Assembly (NCBI GenBank): GCA_963678215.1
Contig: OY782758.1
Location: 930,001 to 994,000 of the forward strand
DNA: 64,000 nucleotides
Direction: 5' to 3'
Origin: Thiobius zoothamnicola
Lineage (GTDB): Bacteria > Pseudomonadota > Gammaproteobacteria > Chromatiales > Chromatiaceae
The notes below the pieces were generated by a model. That model worked only from the letters and a program-made list of their open reading frames with translations, searched no databases and was not told where the DNA came from. Shown here piece by piece: positions 18,205 through 25,998 of the stretch (position 1 is the first letter of the stretch; the number at the start of each line of letters is the position of its first letter). Position numbers and translations under genes: made by a program.

Positions 18205-18239
18205 CGGGCGGGAAAACGTAGCGTATCCCGCCTTTTGCG
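18205..18239 (+). repeat. REP-type hairpin after the FccB-like gene
   Basis: GGCGGGA pairs perfectly with TCCCGCC around a 12-base loop, and TTTTGCG follows. The outer stem and the trailing CCTTTTGCG match the REP copies at 19634-19682 and 20681-20729, but the inner GCCTGC/GCAGGC stem is absent. With its T-run it could also act as the operon's intrinsic terminator. Confidence 0.65.
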
Positions 18240-18272
18240 TTATATCACTGCAAGAACCAACGAGGCAACTCC

Positions 18273-18764
18273 ATGCTCAAGCAACACCAAGACTACATAC
18301 TGCAACAACTCGATTTGGAACCCATTGTGATCAAGGCAATGGATCAAGAAGAAGGACTGGGTTGGTCATTTGACTACGCCCTGGAAGTTTCTGACGAATA
18401 CAGAAAATTCCTGGTTCTATGCCTGCAAAACCCGAATATCGCTATCGTGCCATCAACCCAGGTAGATGATTTTTGGCATCTGCATATCCTGGACACACAA
18501 AAATATGCGCAAGACTGTGAAAAATGCTTTGGCTACTTTTTACACCACTTCCCCTATTTCGGCATGCGGGACGAACAAGACGCCAACAACCTGGAAATGG
18601 CCTGGAAGCAAACCAAAGAACTGTATATCCGTGAATTTATAACCCTGCCTGAACACCTGTGGCAAAGCAGCAAACGTTGCCCAAATTGCGGCAGAAGAAT
18701 TGAAGGGAATGAAACTTACATGCAAAAACGTCCTTCATTCTCTGATTACCAGTTACATGCGTAG
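18273..18764 (+). CDS. Glycine-rich-domain (GRDP)-like cytoplasmic protein with C-terminal zinc ribbon
   Basis: A 163-residue soluble protein of unknown function. The central motif VDDFWHLHILDT (about residues 67-78) is the hallmark DxxWHxHIL of the glycine-rich-domain-containing-protein-like (DUF1399-related) family. It is followed by KYAQDCEKCFGYFLHHFPYFG. The C-terminus has CPNCGRRI, half of a zinc-ribbon-like site with earlier cysteines possibly completing it. It is preceded by a REP hairpin and a weak GAGG ribosome site, and its 3' end overlaps the next gene by 8 bases. Biochemical role unknown. Confidence 0.7.
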   Translation: MLKQHQDYILQQLDLEPIVIKAMDQEEGLGWSFDYALEVSDEYRKFLVLCLQNPNIAIVPSTQVDDFWHLHILDTQKYAQDCEKCFGYFLHHFPYFGMRDEQDANNLEMAWKQTKELYIREFITLPEHLWQSSKRCPNCGRRIEGNETYMQKRPSFSDYQLHA

Positions 18765-19641
18765 ATGCCTGACATTTGTAAAAGAACATCCATTTTGGGA
18801 GAAATATCCATTATGGTTGTGTGTGGTGGTATTAGTAGTAATTTGGTTTGTTGCCTCATTCTTGATAACAATTTGCTTCGGCGCAGCAACCAGAGGATTG
18901 GCATATTTATTGGCATTACCTTTGGTTACTGTTGGTTTATATCTTGCCTACGAGCGAACACAATCACTAAAAAAACAAAATAAAACAGATGGTGATCGTT
19001 TGCTTGCTGAAACCTTTGCTAGGTCTATTGAATTATTGGGTCATAGAAAGGAGGCGGTACGTCAAGGCGCGATTTATGCGTTGGGAAAGATTGCGGAAGA
19101 TAATCATAGCGAATTAACTGCGATCATTAATACACTTTGCGCCTTTATTCGACATAATCGATTGAATAGTCAATTAATTGCCAAGCAAGGAAATACTTCA
19201 AAAAGTGAAGAATATGATGTTTCCGAGCATCTTCCAATAGATATTGATGCAGCTGTTAGAACTATTGCCAAGTTGACTCAAAGCCTCAACTCTGAAGATG
19301 ATGATAAATCAAAAAATAAAAAATACGACTTATCTAACACGCATTTATTTTTGGCAGATTTTAGTAATGCAAAATTGGTGGATTTTAATTTGTCAGATTC
19401 TTATTTTCTTGATTGTATTTTTGAGAATACAAATTTTTCTAATAGCAATCTAGTTAGTTCAGTATTTCACCGCTCTGATTTTGAGAAGGCTACTTTCGAT
19501 ACGAAGACAGAAGTGAAAAGTACAGATTTTTCTAAAGCTGAGAACTTAACTCGTGAGATGCTTGAAGAAGCAGAAGGTGATCGTAAAACAACGAAACTAC
19601 CTAAAGGCATGGAAATTCCAGTTAGTTGGCCAAGCCCGTAG
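18757..19641 (+). CDS. Membrane-anchored pentapeptide-repeat protein
   Basis: A 294-residue protein with two hydrophobic segments near the N-terminus (about residues 19-40 and 47-61), a helical cytoplasmic part containing a HEAT-like stretch (EAVRQGAIYALGKIAED) and a C-terminal pentapeptide-repeat region. The repeat region has A(D/N)LxF-type steps such as LFLADFSNAKLVDFNLSD and NTNFSNSNLVSS. The start is uncertain: ATG 18757 gives a short overlap with the previous gene; ATG 18709 or TTG 18700 would add 16-19 residues. The gene is visibly more AT-rich than its neighbours, suggesting recent acquisition. Its stop codon TAG lies inside the first REP copy. Function unknown. Confidence 0.72.
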   Translation: MRRCLTFVKEHPFWEKYPLWLCVVVLVVIWFVASFLITICFGAATRGLAYLLALPLVTVGLYLAYERTQSLKKQNKTDGDRLLAETFARSIELLGHRKEAVRQGAIYALGKIAEDNHSELTAIINTLCAFIRHNRLNSQLIAKQGNTSKSEEYDVSEHLPIDIDAAVRTIAKLTQSLNSEDDDKSKNKKYDLSNTHLFLADFSNAKLVDFNLSDSYFLDCIFENTNFSNSNLVSSVFHRSDFEKATFDTKTEVKSTDFSKAENLTREMLEEAEGDRKTTKLPKGMEIPVSWPSP

Positions 19642-19682
19642 GACGGGAAAGCCTGCATGACAGGCGCATCCCGCCTTCCGCG
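19634..19682 (+). repeat. REP element, copy A
   Basis: A 49-base palindromic unit: outer stem (C)GGGA/TCCCG, inner stem GCCTG/CAGGC and a conserved CCGCG end. It differs from the copy at 20681-20729 at five positions. Its first bases supply the stop codon of the pentapeptide-repeat gene. Confidence 0.8.
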
Positions 19683-19716
19683 TTTAAACCCACATTCATC
19701 GAAATAAATTTTCGAC

Positions 19717-20244
19717 TCACTCCACATCCATTTGCCTGACCTCCTCAACGGCTGCCCAATTCTGCGGCAAGACTCCCAACCGGACATAGCGATGGAAACT
19801 GGAATACGGCCATTCAGTGACCCGGTCAACATGACCGTGTTTGACCAGATTGTAATGGATATAATCAATATGCCGTGATAAATCCTGCCCGTCACGAATC
19901 ATATGCTCCCAAAAACGACGTTGCCAAATACCCCGTTCGCCTTTATTTTGCCGACGTATTGAACGCCTTTCGCCATGCGATACTTTGGCGGCGAAACGGG
20001 ATTTGATGTCGTGCCAGCGGGTTGAAAAATCACTGTCCCCTGGCGGCAGAGTCCAGATGCAATGCAGGTGGTCGGGTAAAATCACAATGGCGTCAATAAC
20101 AAAAGGCCGGCGTCTCCTTGCGGCGGAAAAAACCAGGCGCAAATCATCGACATGCTCGGTCAATAGGCTCCGTTTGCGTTCAAGTAATGCAACGGTGAAG
20201 AAGAAGGTGCCACCAGGAACAAAGGCACGTATATAATTTGGCAT
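19717..20244 (-). CDS. REP-associated tyrosine transposase (RAYT)
   Basis: A 175-residue Y1 transposase-like protein of the RAYT (TnpA-REP, IS200-related) family. The metal-binding HUH motif is LPDHLHCIWTLPPGD (about residues 56-70). The C-terminal YIHYNLVKHGHV (about residues 127-138) carries the candidate catalytic tyrosine, and WPYSSFHRYV is also typical. RAYTs act on REP hairpins, and this gene is flanked by REP copies on both sides (19634-19682 and 20293-20393, with a third at 20681-20729), which is the classical arrangement. It looks intact. It is a domesticated mobile-element gene rather than a full insertion sequence. Confidence 0.9.
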   Translation of the reverse strand: MPNYIRAFVPGGTFFFTVALLERKRSLLTEHVDDLRLVFSAARRRRPFVIDAIVILPDHLHCIWTLPPGDSDFSTRWHDIKSRFAAKVSHGERRSIRRQNKGERGIWQRRFWEHMIRDGQDLSRHIDYIHYNLVKHGHVDRVTEWPYSSFHRYVRLGVLPQNWAAVEEVRQMDVE

Positions 20245-20292
20245 AAGGCAAGTATAACTTTTGCCAGCTTGGTTTGCGGTACATTATTTGCC

Positions 20293-20393
20293 CGGAAGGC
20301 GGGATGCGCCTCGACACCAAAGCCGTCTCAAGCTATTTCAGCAATTTCGATTTGTATTGAAAACGGCTTTAGTGGGAGGCTTTCCCGCCCTAC
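20293..20393 (-). repeat. REP element, copy C, inverted and interrupted
   Basis: The left arm (20293-20310) and right arm (20376-20393) match the two halves of the REP unit in the opposite orientation. About 65 bases lie between them instead of the short inner stem. That insert has its own 8-bp stem, AAAGCCGT (20319-20326) with ACGGCTTT (20363-20370), giving a nested hairpin. Confidence 0.65.
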
Positions 20394-20425
20394 ACTGCGG
20401 CTCTGACAAACAAAGGGGCATAAAT

Positions 20426-20563
20426 ATGGATGGGGTTATACTGGGGCCACTCATTGTTGTTGCTTTAAGCATCACTTTTGCGCTTTATGTGCATTTTACG
20501 ACAAGAAAAATGATAAAAAGCACACTTCTTAAGAGCCGCGTTGAGTTTTTCACAACAAGATAG
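20426..20563 (+). CDS. Putative 45-residue small membrane protein
   Basis: ATG at 20426 has an AAAGGGG ribosome site about 8 bases upstream. The product begins MDGVILGPLIVVALSITFAL, one membrane-spanning helix, followed by a basic tail (TTRKMIKSTLLKSR). It has no recognised family. It sits between two REP copies and is followed 34 bases on by a second tiny membrane ORF. Short length keeps confidence low. Confidence 0.4.
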   Translation: MDGVILGPLIVVALSITFALYVHFTTRKMIKSTLLKSRVEFFTTR

Positions 20564-20597
20564 AACATAAAATCACCCAACTTGAGGATATGTAAAG

Positions 20598-20681
20598 ATG
20601 GAGATATTTATTAGTCTATTATTGGTGGGCGCAGGTCTGTTTATCACCTATCTTGCCATAGACGCAACACGAAAAGCTTAG
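20598..20681 (+). CDS. Putative 27-residue single-helix membrane peptide
   Basis: ATG 20598 has GAGG about 10 bases upstream. The product is almost entirely one transmembrane helix (MEIFISLLLVGAGLFITYLA) with a short basic tail, and its TAG stop abuts REP copy B. It could be one of the small hydrophobic peptides common in bacteria, or chance. Confidence 0.3.
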   Translation: MEIFISLLLVGAGLFITYLAIDATRKA

Positions 20682-20729
20682 CCCGTAGGGCGGGAAAGCC
20701 TGCATCGCAGGCGCATCACGCCTTTCGCG
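20681..20729 (+). repeat. REP element, copy B
   Basis: A 49-base unit closely matching copy A, with inner stem GCCTGC/GCAGGC and outer stem GGCG..CGCC (one base, A, disrupts the right arm). It is in the same orientation as copy A. Confidence 0.8.
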
Positions 20730-20797
20730 TCCTGAATTCATAACAAGATTGCTAATGGCATCATGCTTTCTGAGCAAAGCACCCGGCAGGATTATCT

Positions 20798-21169
20798 TCA
20801 GGATCCAGAGTTTTTTGCGATGCGGAATAACAAATCAGGAATTTCCTCAGCCTGACCTAAGTAATTGGCGATATGAATTGAGATATGAGGGTATTCATCC
20901 TGTTTGATTTTTACGGCATTGGGGATGTCTTCGGCGACGTGCCGGCCCGCCGATAAAAAGTAGGGGAGTATCACAATTTCGGTGGCTCCGGCATCAATGC
21001 ACTGCTGGATGCCATCCGGGATGGAGGGTTCAGCCAATTCCAGAAAACCACAATCCACCCTGTCATAACGGTCTTCCGCGCATTGGGCCAAAAGCCGGGT
21101 GAGCGCACGCACTTCGTCATTGGATGCATCCCTACGGCTGCCGTGAGCGATCAATAATAAGCTTTTCAT
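20798..21169 (-). CDS. Sirohydrochlorin chelatase-like protein (CbiX/SirB family)
   Basis: A 123-residue single-domain chelatase of the CbiX/SirB family, which inserts Fe or Co into sirohydrochlorin for siroheme or cobalamin. The N-terminal LLLIAHGSRRDASNDE contains the metal-binding histidine, and the second site lies in ILPYFLSAGRHVAEDIP (about residues 67-83). The single-domain length matches the small CbiX form. Its ATG overlaps the pepN stop (TAATG), so it is translated from the pepN transcript. Whether iron or cobalt is inserted cannot be told from sequence. Confidence 0.85.
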   Translation of the reverse strand: MKSLLLIAHGSRRDASNDEVRALTRLLAQCAEDRYDRVDCGFLELAEPSIPDGIQQCIDAGATEIVILPYFLSAGRHVAEDIPNAVKIKQDEYPHISIHIANYLGQAEEIPDLLFRIAKNSGS

Positions 21170-23769
21170 TAAGATACCTCTAAACTTTTGGCGGCGATTT
21201 CGTAAACATCTTTGGAGACATTGGCAGCCAGAATGTATTGCAAGGCTTCACGCATCTGTTGTTGTCGTTCTGCATCATACCGTCGCCAACGCGATAAGCT
21301 GCGTAACAGACGCGCTGCAATCTGCGGATTCGTCGCATCCAGTTCGCGTACTTGTTCGCTGATAAAGCGATAGCCTGATCCATCTGCGGCGTGAAAATGT
21401 CGTGGATTCGCATTGGCGAAAGCGCCAATTAATGCGCGCACTTTATTAGGATTTTGCCTGGAAAAGGCCGGATGCTGCATGAGTTGTTGAATTTCCACCA
21501 ACACGCCCTCGCGTTGACTGGTTGCCTGGACTTGGAACCATTTGTCCATCACTAATGGCGCATGCCGCCAACGTTGGGCGAAATCATCCAGTGCCCGTTC
21601 ACGCGCTGGATCATCACTATCAGCTAGCAGGGCTAGCGCGGCGATGACATCCGTCATATTGGATTGCGCTTGATATTGCTCAATCACCAGCTGTTGGATA
21701 TCAGATCTCTCTAAGGCGGCGAGATACCACAATAATCTGTTTTTCAGGCGACGTTGCCCAATCGCTGTTGCGGTGAGGTCATTCGTATCAGTTTTAGCAA
21801 GTTGTTGGTAATGCGTCAGCATCAACTCAGATAAGTGGTCTGCTATGGATCGCCGCAAGCGCTCACGCGCTTGGTGCAAAGCATCCACATCAACCACTGC
21901 CATACAGTCACTGAGATAACCCAAGTCAGGCAGAGTCAGCACTTCAGCAATCAAAGCGGCTTCCGTTGATTCAGCCGACAAGGTGGCGCTAAGCGCCTGC
22001 ATAAGGCCATCTGGCATGGGTTCGCCAGCCGTCATACTCAGAATAGTTTGGCCCAACAGAGTTTGCGCCGCGTCCCAACGGTTAAAGCCATCACTGTCAT
22101 AAGCCATTAAGTGCATGAGTTGCGTGTCTGTGTAAGGGTAATCGACGCTTACCGGCGCGCTGAAACCACGTAATAAAGAAGGTGTGGGGCGTTCTGGAAT
22201 AGCGTCAAAAACAAAATCATGCTGTCTTTCGGTTAATTCCAGCAGGGTGTTGGGGGGTGTTAAATCCTGGCCATCCGCGCCGACCAGGCCCAGGGCGAAT
22301 GGGATATGCATGGGCGGCTTATCAGTTTGTTGAGGGGTGTCCGGCGTATGTTGCTGAATCGTTAATATATAGCGTTGTGTTTCTGCATCGTACTGATCCC
22401 GCACGGTCAGCTTAGGCGTTCCGGCATAGTCGTACCAGTGCTTGAATTGGCGCAAATCGCGCCCGGAGGCGTCCGCCATACAGGCGATAAAGTCTTCAAT
22501 GGTGACAGCTTGGCCATCATGCCGGGAGAAGTACAGATCCGTCGCTTTGCGGTATAAATCCGGGCCAAGCAAGTTAGCCTGCATGCGCACCACTTCAGCG
22601 CCTTTTTCATACACAGTGACGGTGTAGAAGTTATTAATTTCCATGTAGGCGTCAGGTCGCACCGGATGCGCCATCGGGCTGGCGTCTTCAGCAAATTGAT
22701 GGGTGCGCAACAGGCGCACATCCTCAATGCGTTTGACGCTGCGTGAGCCTTGATCAGCGGAAAATTCCTGATCACGATAAACGGTCAGGCCTTCTTTCAA
22801 GGACAGTTGGAACCAGTCCCGGCAGGTGATGCGATTGCCGGTCCAGTTGTGGAAGTATTCGTGGGCGATCACACCTTCGATATTCTGGAAATCCTGATCG
22901 GTCGCAGTTTCCGGACTGGCTAAAACAAAGCGCGCATTGAAAATATTCAGCCCTTTATTTTCCATGGCACCCATATTGAAGTCATTGACCGCGACAATAT
23001 TGTACACATCCAAATCATATTCACGTCCGTATTTTTCTTCGTCCCAACGCATAGCGTTTTGCAATGCACGCATGGCATGATCGCATTGCCGGATATTCCC
23101 GGGTTCGGTATAAATACGTAAATCAACTGACCGACCCGATGGCGTGACATGATTGTCCTGAATAAACTGCAAATCACCCGCCACTAACGCGAACAAATAA
23201 CAGGGTTTAGGCGTCGGATCGTCCCACTCAGCAAAATGTTGGCCGTTATCCAGATCACCAGTTGCGCCCGGGTTGCCATTAGAGAGCAATACCGGATAAC
23301 GGCCTTTATCGGCTTCAATACGTACGCGGAAGGTGCTCATCACGTCCGGGCGATCTGGAAACCAAGTGATTTTACGGAAGCCCTCAGCTTCACATTGGGT
23401 GCAGAACAAGGCATTTGAGCGATACAAGCCTTCCAGAGCCGTGTTATCTTCAGGCGTGATTTCAACTTCAGCGGATAATATGAAGTGATCACCCGGCGAA
23501 TGGAGGGTGAGTTTCTCACCATCATAAGTCCAGGCATCCTCAGCCAAGGCTTGATCATTGATCGCCAAATGAATCGGCGTCAAGCCTTCACCATCCAGCA
23601 ACAGAGGGGCGCCGGCATCTACCGCCTCGGGATTGCGTCGGATATGGAGTCTGGAGCGCACCCGACTGCCCGTTTCACGCAACATAAATTGCAGATCGAC
23701 ATGATCAACCAGAAAAACGGGGACCTGATATTCGCGTAGATAAATGGTGTTTGAACGGGTTTCTTGCAT
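21169..23769 (-). CDS. pepN: Aminopeptidase N
   Basis: Cytoplasmic M1-family zinc metallo-aminopeptidase, 866 residues as expected for the gammaproteobacterial form. It has the substrate-binding exopeptidase motif GAMENKGLNIFN (about residues 268-279) and the zinc motif HEYFHNW (about 302-308). The second glutamate ligand is in LSLKEGLTVYRD, and the long alpha-helical C-terminal domain is present. It is the first gene of a two-gene unit with the chelatase-like gene and is divergent from the DMT permease. Confidence 0.97.
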   Translation of the reverse strand: MQETRSNTIYLREYQVPVFLVDHVDLQFMLRETGSRVRSRLHIRRNPEAVDAGAPLLLDGEGLTPIHLAINDQALAEDAWTYDGEKLTLHSPGDHFILSAEVEITPEDNTALEGLYRSNALFCTQCEAEGFRKITWFPDRPDVMSTFRVRIEADKGRYPVLLSNGNPGATGDLDNGQHFAEWDDPTPKPCYLFALVAGDLQFIQDNHVTPSGRSVDLRIYTEPGNIRQCDHAMRALQNAMRWDEEKYGREYDLDVYNIVAVNDFNMGAMENKGLNIFNARFVLASPETATDQDFQNIEGVIAHEYFHNWTGNRITCRDWFQLSLKEGLTVYRDQEFSADQGSRSVKRIEDVRLLRTHQFAEDASPMAHPVRPDAYMEINNFYTVTVYEKGAEVVRMQANLLGPDLYRKATDLYFSRHDGQAVTIEDFIACMADASGRDLRQFKHWYDYAGTPKLTVRDQYDAETQRYILTIQQHTPDTPQQTDKPPMHIPFALGLVGADGQDLTPPNTLLELTERQHDFVFDAIPERPTPSLLRGFSAPVSVDYPYTDTQLMHLMAYDSDGFNRWDAAQTLLGQTILSMTAGEPMPDGLMQALSATLSAESTEAALIAEVLTLPDLGYLSDCMAVVDVDALHQARERLRRSIADHLSELMLTHYQQLAKTDTNDLTATAIGQRRLKNRLLWYLAALERSDIQQLVIEQYQAQSNMTDVIAALALLADSDDPARERALDDFAQRWRHAPLVMDKWFQVQATSQREGVLVEIQQLMQHPAFSRQNPNKVRALIGAFANANPRHFHAADGSGYRFISEQVRELDATNPQIAARLLRSLSRWRRYDAERQQQMREALQYILAANVSKDVYEIAAKSLEVS

Positions 23770-23839
23770 GGCGGTTTGGCGGGACGGTTGGAAGGCTGAT
23801 GGTATATCAGGGCGTCCGTGAAATAGCTATGAAAAAATT

Positions 23840-24835
23840 ATGCGTAACCTCTCCGCCACGGATGGCTTGCTTTATCACAACCCGAGACTTCTTGCTATGC
23901 CAACACTGATCCGCAACCAAATGAATTTCCGTGATTGGGCGCTGCTGATTTTGTTGTCTTTTTTATGGGGAGGATCCTTTTTCTTCGTCGAAATTATATT
24001 GACGCAATTACCACCTTTATCTTTGGTTGCCATGCGCCTGGGATTGGCGGCTGTCGCCTTGTGGGGCGTGGTGTTGTTCACCCGAACCCGGCTCCCATGT
24101 GGTTGGCATACTTGGGGGGTATTGGTGATTCTGGGTGCGATCAATAATGCGATGCCATTCTCGCTGATTGTTTGGGGGCAAACTCAGATCACATCAGGGT
24201 TGGCCTCTATTCTAAACGCCACCACACCGTTGTTTGGCGTTATCGTGGCTGGATGGTTTCTCGCGGATGAGCGCGCCTCGCTCCGTAAATTTGTGGGTGT
24301 GCTCATTGGATTCATTGGCGTTGTGCTGATGTTCACCCATGCCGCAGCAACCGGACATACGTCAATCTGGCCGCAATTGGCGATTCTGGCCGCCACCTTT
24401 TCGTATGCCGTGGGCGGCATATATGGTCGCCGTTTGAAAAAGATGGACATCAGCCCGTTGGTTTCTTCCGCCGGACAGATCAGCATGGCATTTTTGATGT
24501 TGCTGCCAATGATGATTTATTGGGAAGGCCTCCCTACCCTATCACGGCTGGATCCATGGGTATGGGGCGCGATCGGCGGCTTGGCCGTGTTGTCAACGGC
24601 AGTGGCCTACATCTTATATTTCAGTTTATTGGAAACGGTTGGAGCCACAAACGTGTTATTGGTGACTTTGCTGGTTCCAGTATCCGCCGTATGCCTGGGT
24701 GTGGCACTGTTGGGGGAATCTTTATATTGGAGCCAAGTATTCGGCATGGCCTGTATCGGATTGGGATTATTGGTGGTTGATGGCCGATGGCGCAGAAGCA
24801 ACCTTTTCAAGCGTAGCCATCCATCCGGCGGCTAA
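23840..24835 (+). CDS. DMT-superfamily (EamA) permease
   Basis: Ten-helix inner-membrane permease of the drug/metabolite transporter superfamily. It has two EamA repeats; the first begins LLILLSFLWGGSFFFVEIIL and the second LAATFSYAVGGIYGRRLKK. Each ends in a hydrophobic helix (GFIGVVLMF and GLGLLVVDGR). Substrate unknown. The annotated ATG at 23840 gives a 331-residue protein with an unusual soluble leader; ATG 23897 or 23921 would place the first helix closer to the start and may be the real one. Confidence 0.85.
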   Translation: MRNLSATDGLLYHNPRLLAMPTLIRNQMNFRDWALLILLSFLWGGSFFFVEIILTQLPPLSLVAMRLGLAAVALWGVVLFTRTRLPCGWHTWGVLVILGAINNAMPFSLIVWGQTQITSGLASILNATTPLFGVIVAGWFLADERASLRKFVGVLIGFIGVVLMFTHAAATGHTSIWPQLAILAATFSYAVGGIYGRRLKKMDISPLVSSAGQISMAFLMLLPMMIYWEGLPTLSRLDPWVWGAIGGLAVLSTAVAYILYFSLLETVGATNVLLVTLLVPVSAVCLGVALLGESLYWSQVFGMACIGLGLLVVDGRWRRSNLFKRSHPSGG

Positions 24836-24843
24836 GCCGCCGC
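24827..24843 (+). terminator. GC hairpin at the convergent permease/fba ends
   Basis: CGGCGGC and GCCGCCG pair perfectly, and the three loop bases are the TAA stop codon of the permease gene. It lies between convergent genes and could serve both strands, but lacks a clear T-run. Confidence 0.45.
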
Positions 24844-24870
24844 CGAATAAAATGACTCACTCAATCCGAA

Positions 24871-25935
24871 TCAGTTGATTTTAGGATCCAACTCACCCGA
24901 TTGGTAACAGGCCGTCATATCGTCCAGACTGATCGCTGTCATTTTGGAGGCATTGCCAGCCGTGCCGAAAGCCTCGTAACGCGCTTTACAAATATCGCGC
25001 ATCGCATCCGTTGACGCCTTGAGGAACTTTCGTGGATCGAAGTTCGACTTGTTATCATGCAGATGTTTACGAATAGCACCGGTAGAAGCCATCCGCAGAT
25101 CCGTGTCAATATTGACCTTGCGCACCCCGTGCTTGATGCCTTCCTGAATTTCTTCAACCGGCACGCCGTAGGTTTCGCCCATATCACCGCCGTATTCGTT
25201 GATCACGGCTAACCAGTCCTGCGGCACGGATGAGGAGCCATGCATCACCAGATGGGTGTTAGGGATACGCGCATGAATTTCTTTGATGCGCTCAATCGCC
25301 AGAATATCGCCAGTCGGCGGACGAGTGAATTTGTAAGCACCGTGTGATGTGCCGATGGCGATCGCCAAAGCATCCACGCCGGTTTTCTTGACAAAGTCAG
25401 CCGCTTCTTCAGGATCGGTCAATAACTGGCTGTGATCCAGTTTGCCTTCCGCACCGATACCATCTTCTTCACCCGCCATGCCGGTTTCCAATGAACCCAG
25501 GCAACCTAATTCACCTTCCACTGAAACGCCGCAGGCATGCGCCATATCGACGGTGCGTTTGGTGACATCCACATTGTATTCGTAGCTGGCGGGGGTTTTA
25601 CCGTCTTCTCCCAATGAACCATCCATCATCACCGAGGAAAAGCCCAATTGAATGGAGCGTTGACAAACAGCGGGCGAGGTGCCGTGATCCTGGTGCATAC
25701 ACACAGGAATATGTGGAAACTCTTCAATTGCCGCCAGAATCAAGTGGCGCAGAAAAGGCGCGCCAGCATAGCTACGCGCACCAGCTGATGCCTGGACGAT
25801 AACGGGGGAATCCGTTTGGTCAGCCGCTTCCATGATGGCGCGCATTTGTTCCAGGTTGTTAACATTAAAGGCCGGTACACCATAACCGTGTTCAGCGGCA
25901 TGGTCCAGCATTTGGCGCAGAGAAATCAGTGCCAT
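24871..25935 (-). CDS. fba: Class II fructose-1,6-bisphosphate aldolase, Calvin-cycle subtype
   Basis: Zinc aldolase that cleaves or forms fructose 1,6-bisphosphate (and, in autotrophs, sedoheptulose 1,7-bisphosphate). The 354-residue protein shows the zinc-binding HQDHG (about residues 81-85), SVMMDGSLGEDGKTP, VEGELG and NIDTDLRMA motifs. Length and sequence resemble the CbbA-type family of Calvin-cycle bacteria rather than E. coli FbaA. An AAGGAG ribosome site precedes ATG 25935. It is the last gene of the tkt-gap-pgk-pyk-fba series. Confidence 0.95.
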   Translation of the reverse strand: MALISLRQMLDHAAEHGYGVPAFNVNNLEQMRAIMEAADQTDSPVIVQASAGARSYAGAPFLRHLILAAIEEFPHIPVCMHQDHGTSPAVCQRSIQLGFSSVMMDGSLGEDGKTPASYEYNVDVTKRTVDMAHACGVSVEGELGCLGSLETGMAGEEDGIGAEGKLDHSQLLTDPEEAADFVKKTGVDALAIAIGTSHGAYKFTRPPTGDILAIERIKEIHARIPNTHLVMHGSSSVPQDWLAVINEYGGDMGETYGVPVEEIQEGIKHGVRKVNIDTDLRMASTGAIRKHLHDNKSNFDPRKFLKASTDAMRDICKARYEAFGTAGNASKMTAISLDDMTACYQSGELDPKIN

Positions 25936-25998
25936 AATTTCAGCTCCTTATTGAGTAGTTGCAGATTAGTCCGCGTGAGAAATCACACGATACTTCAC

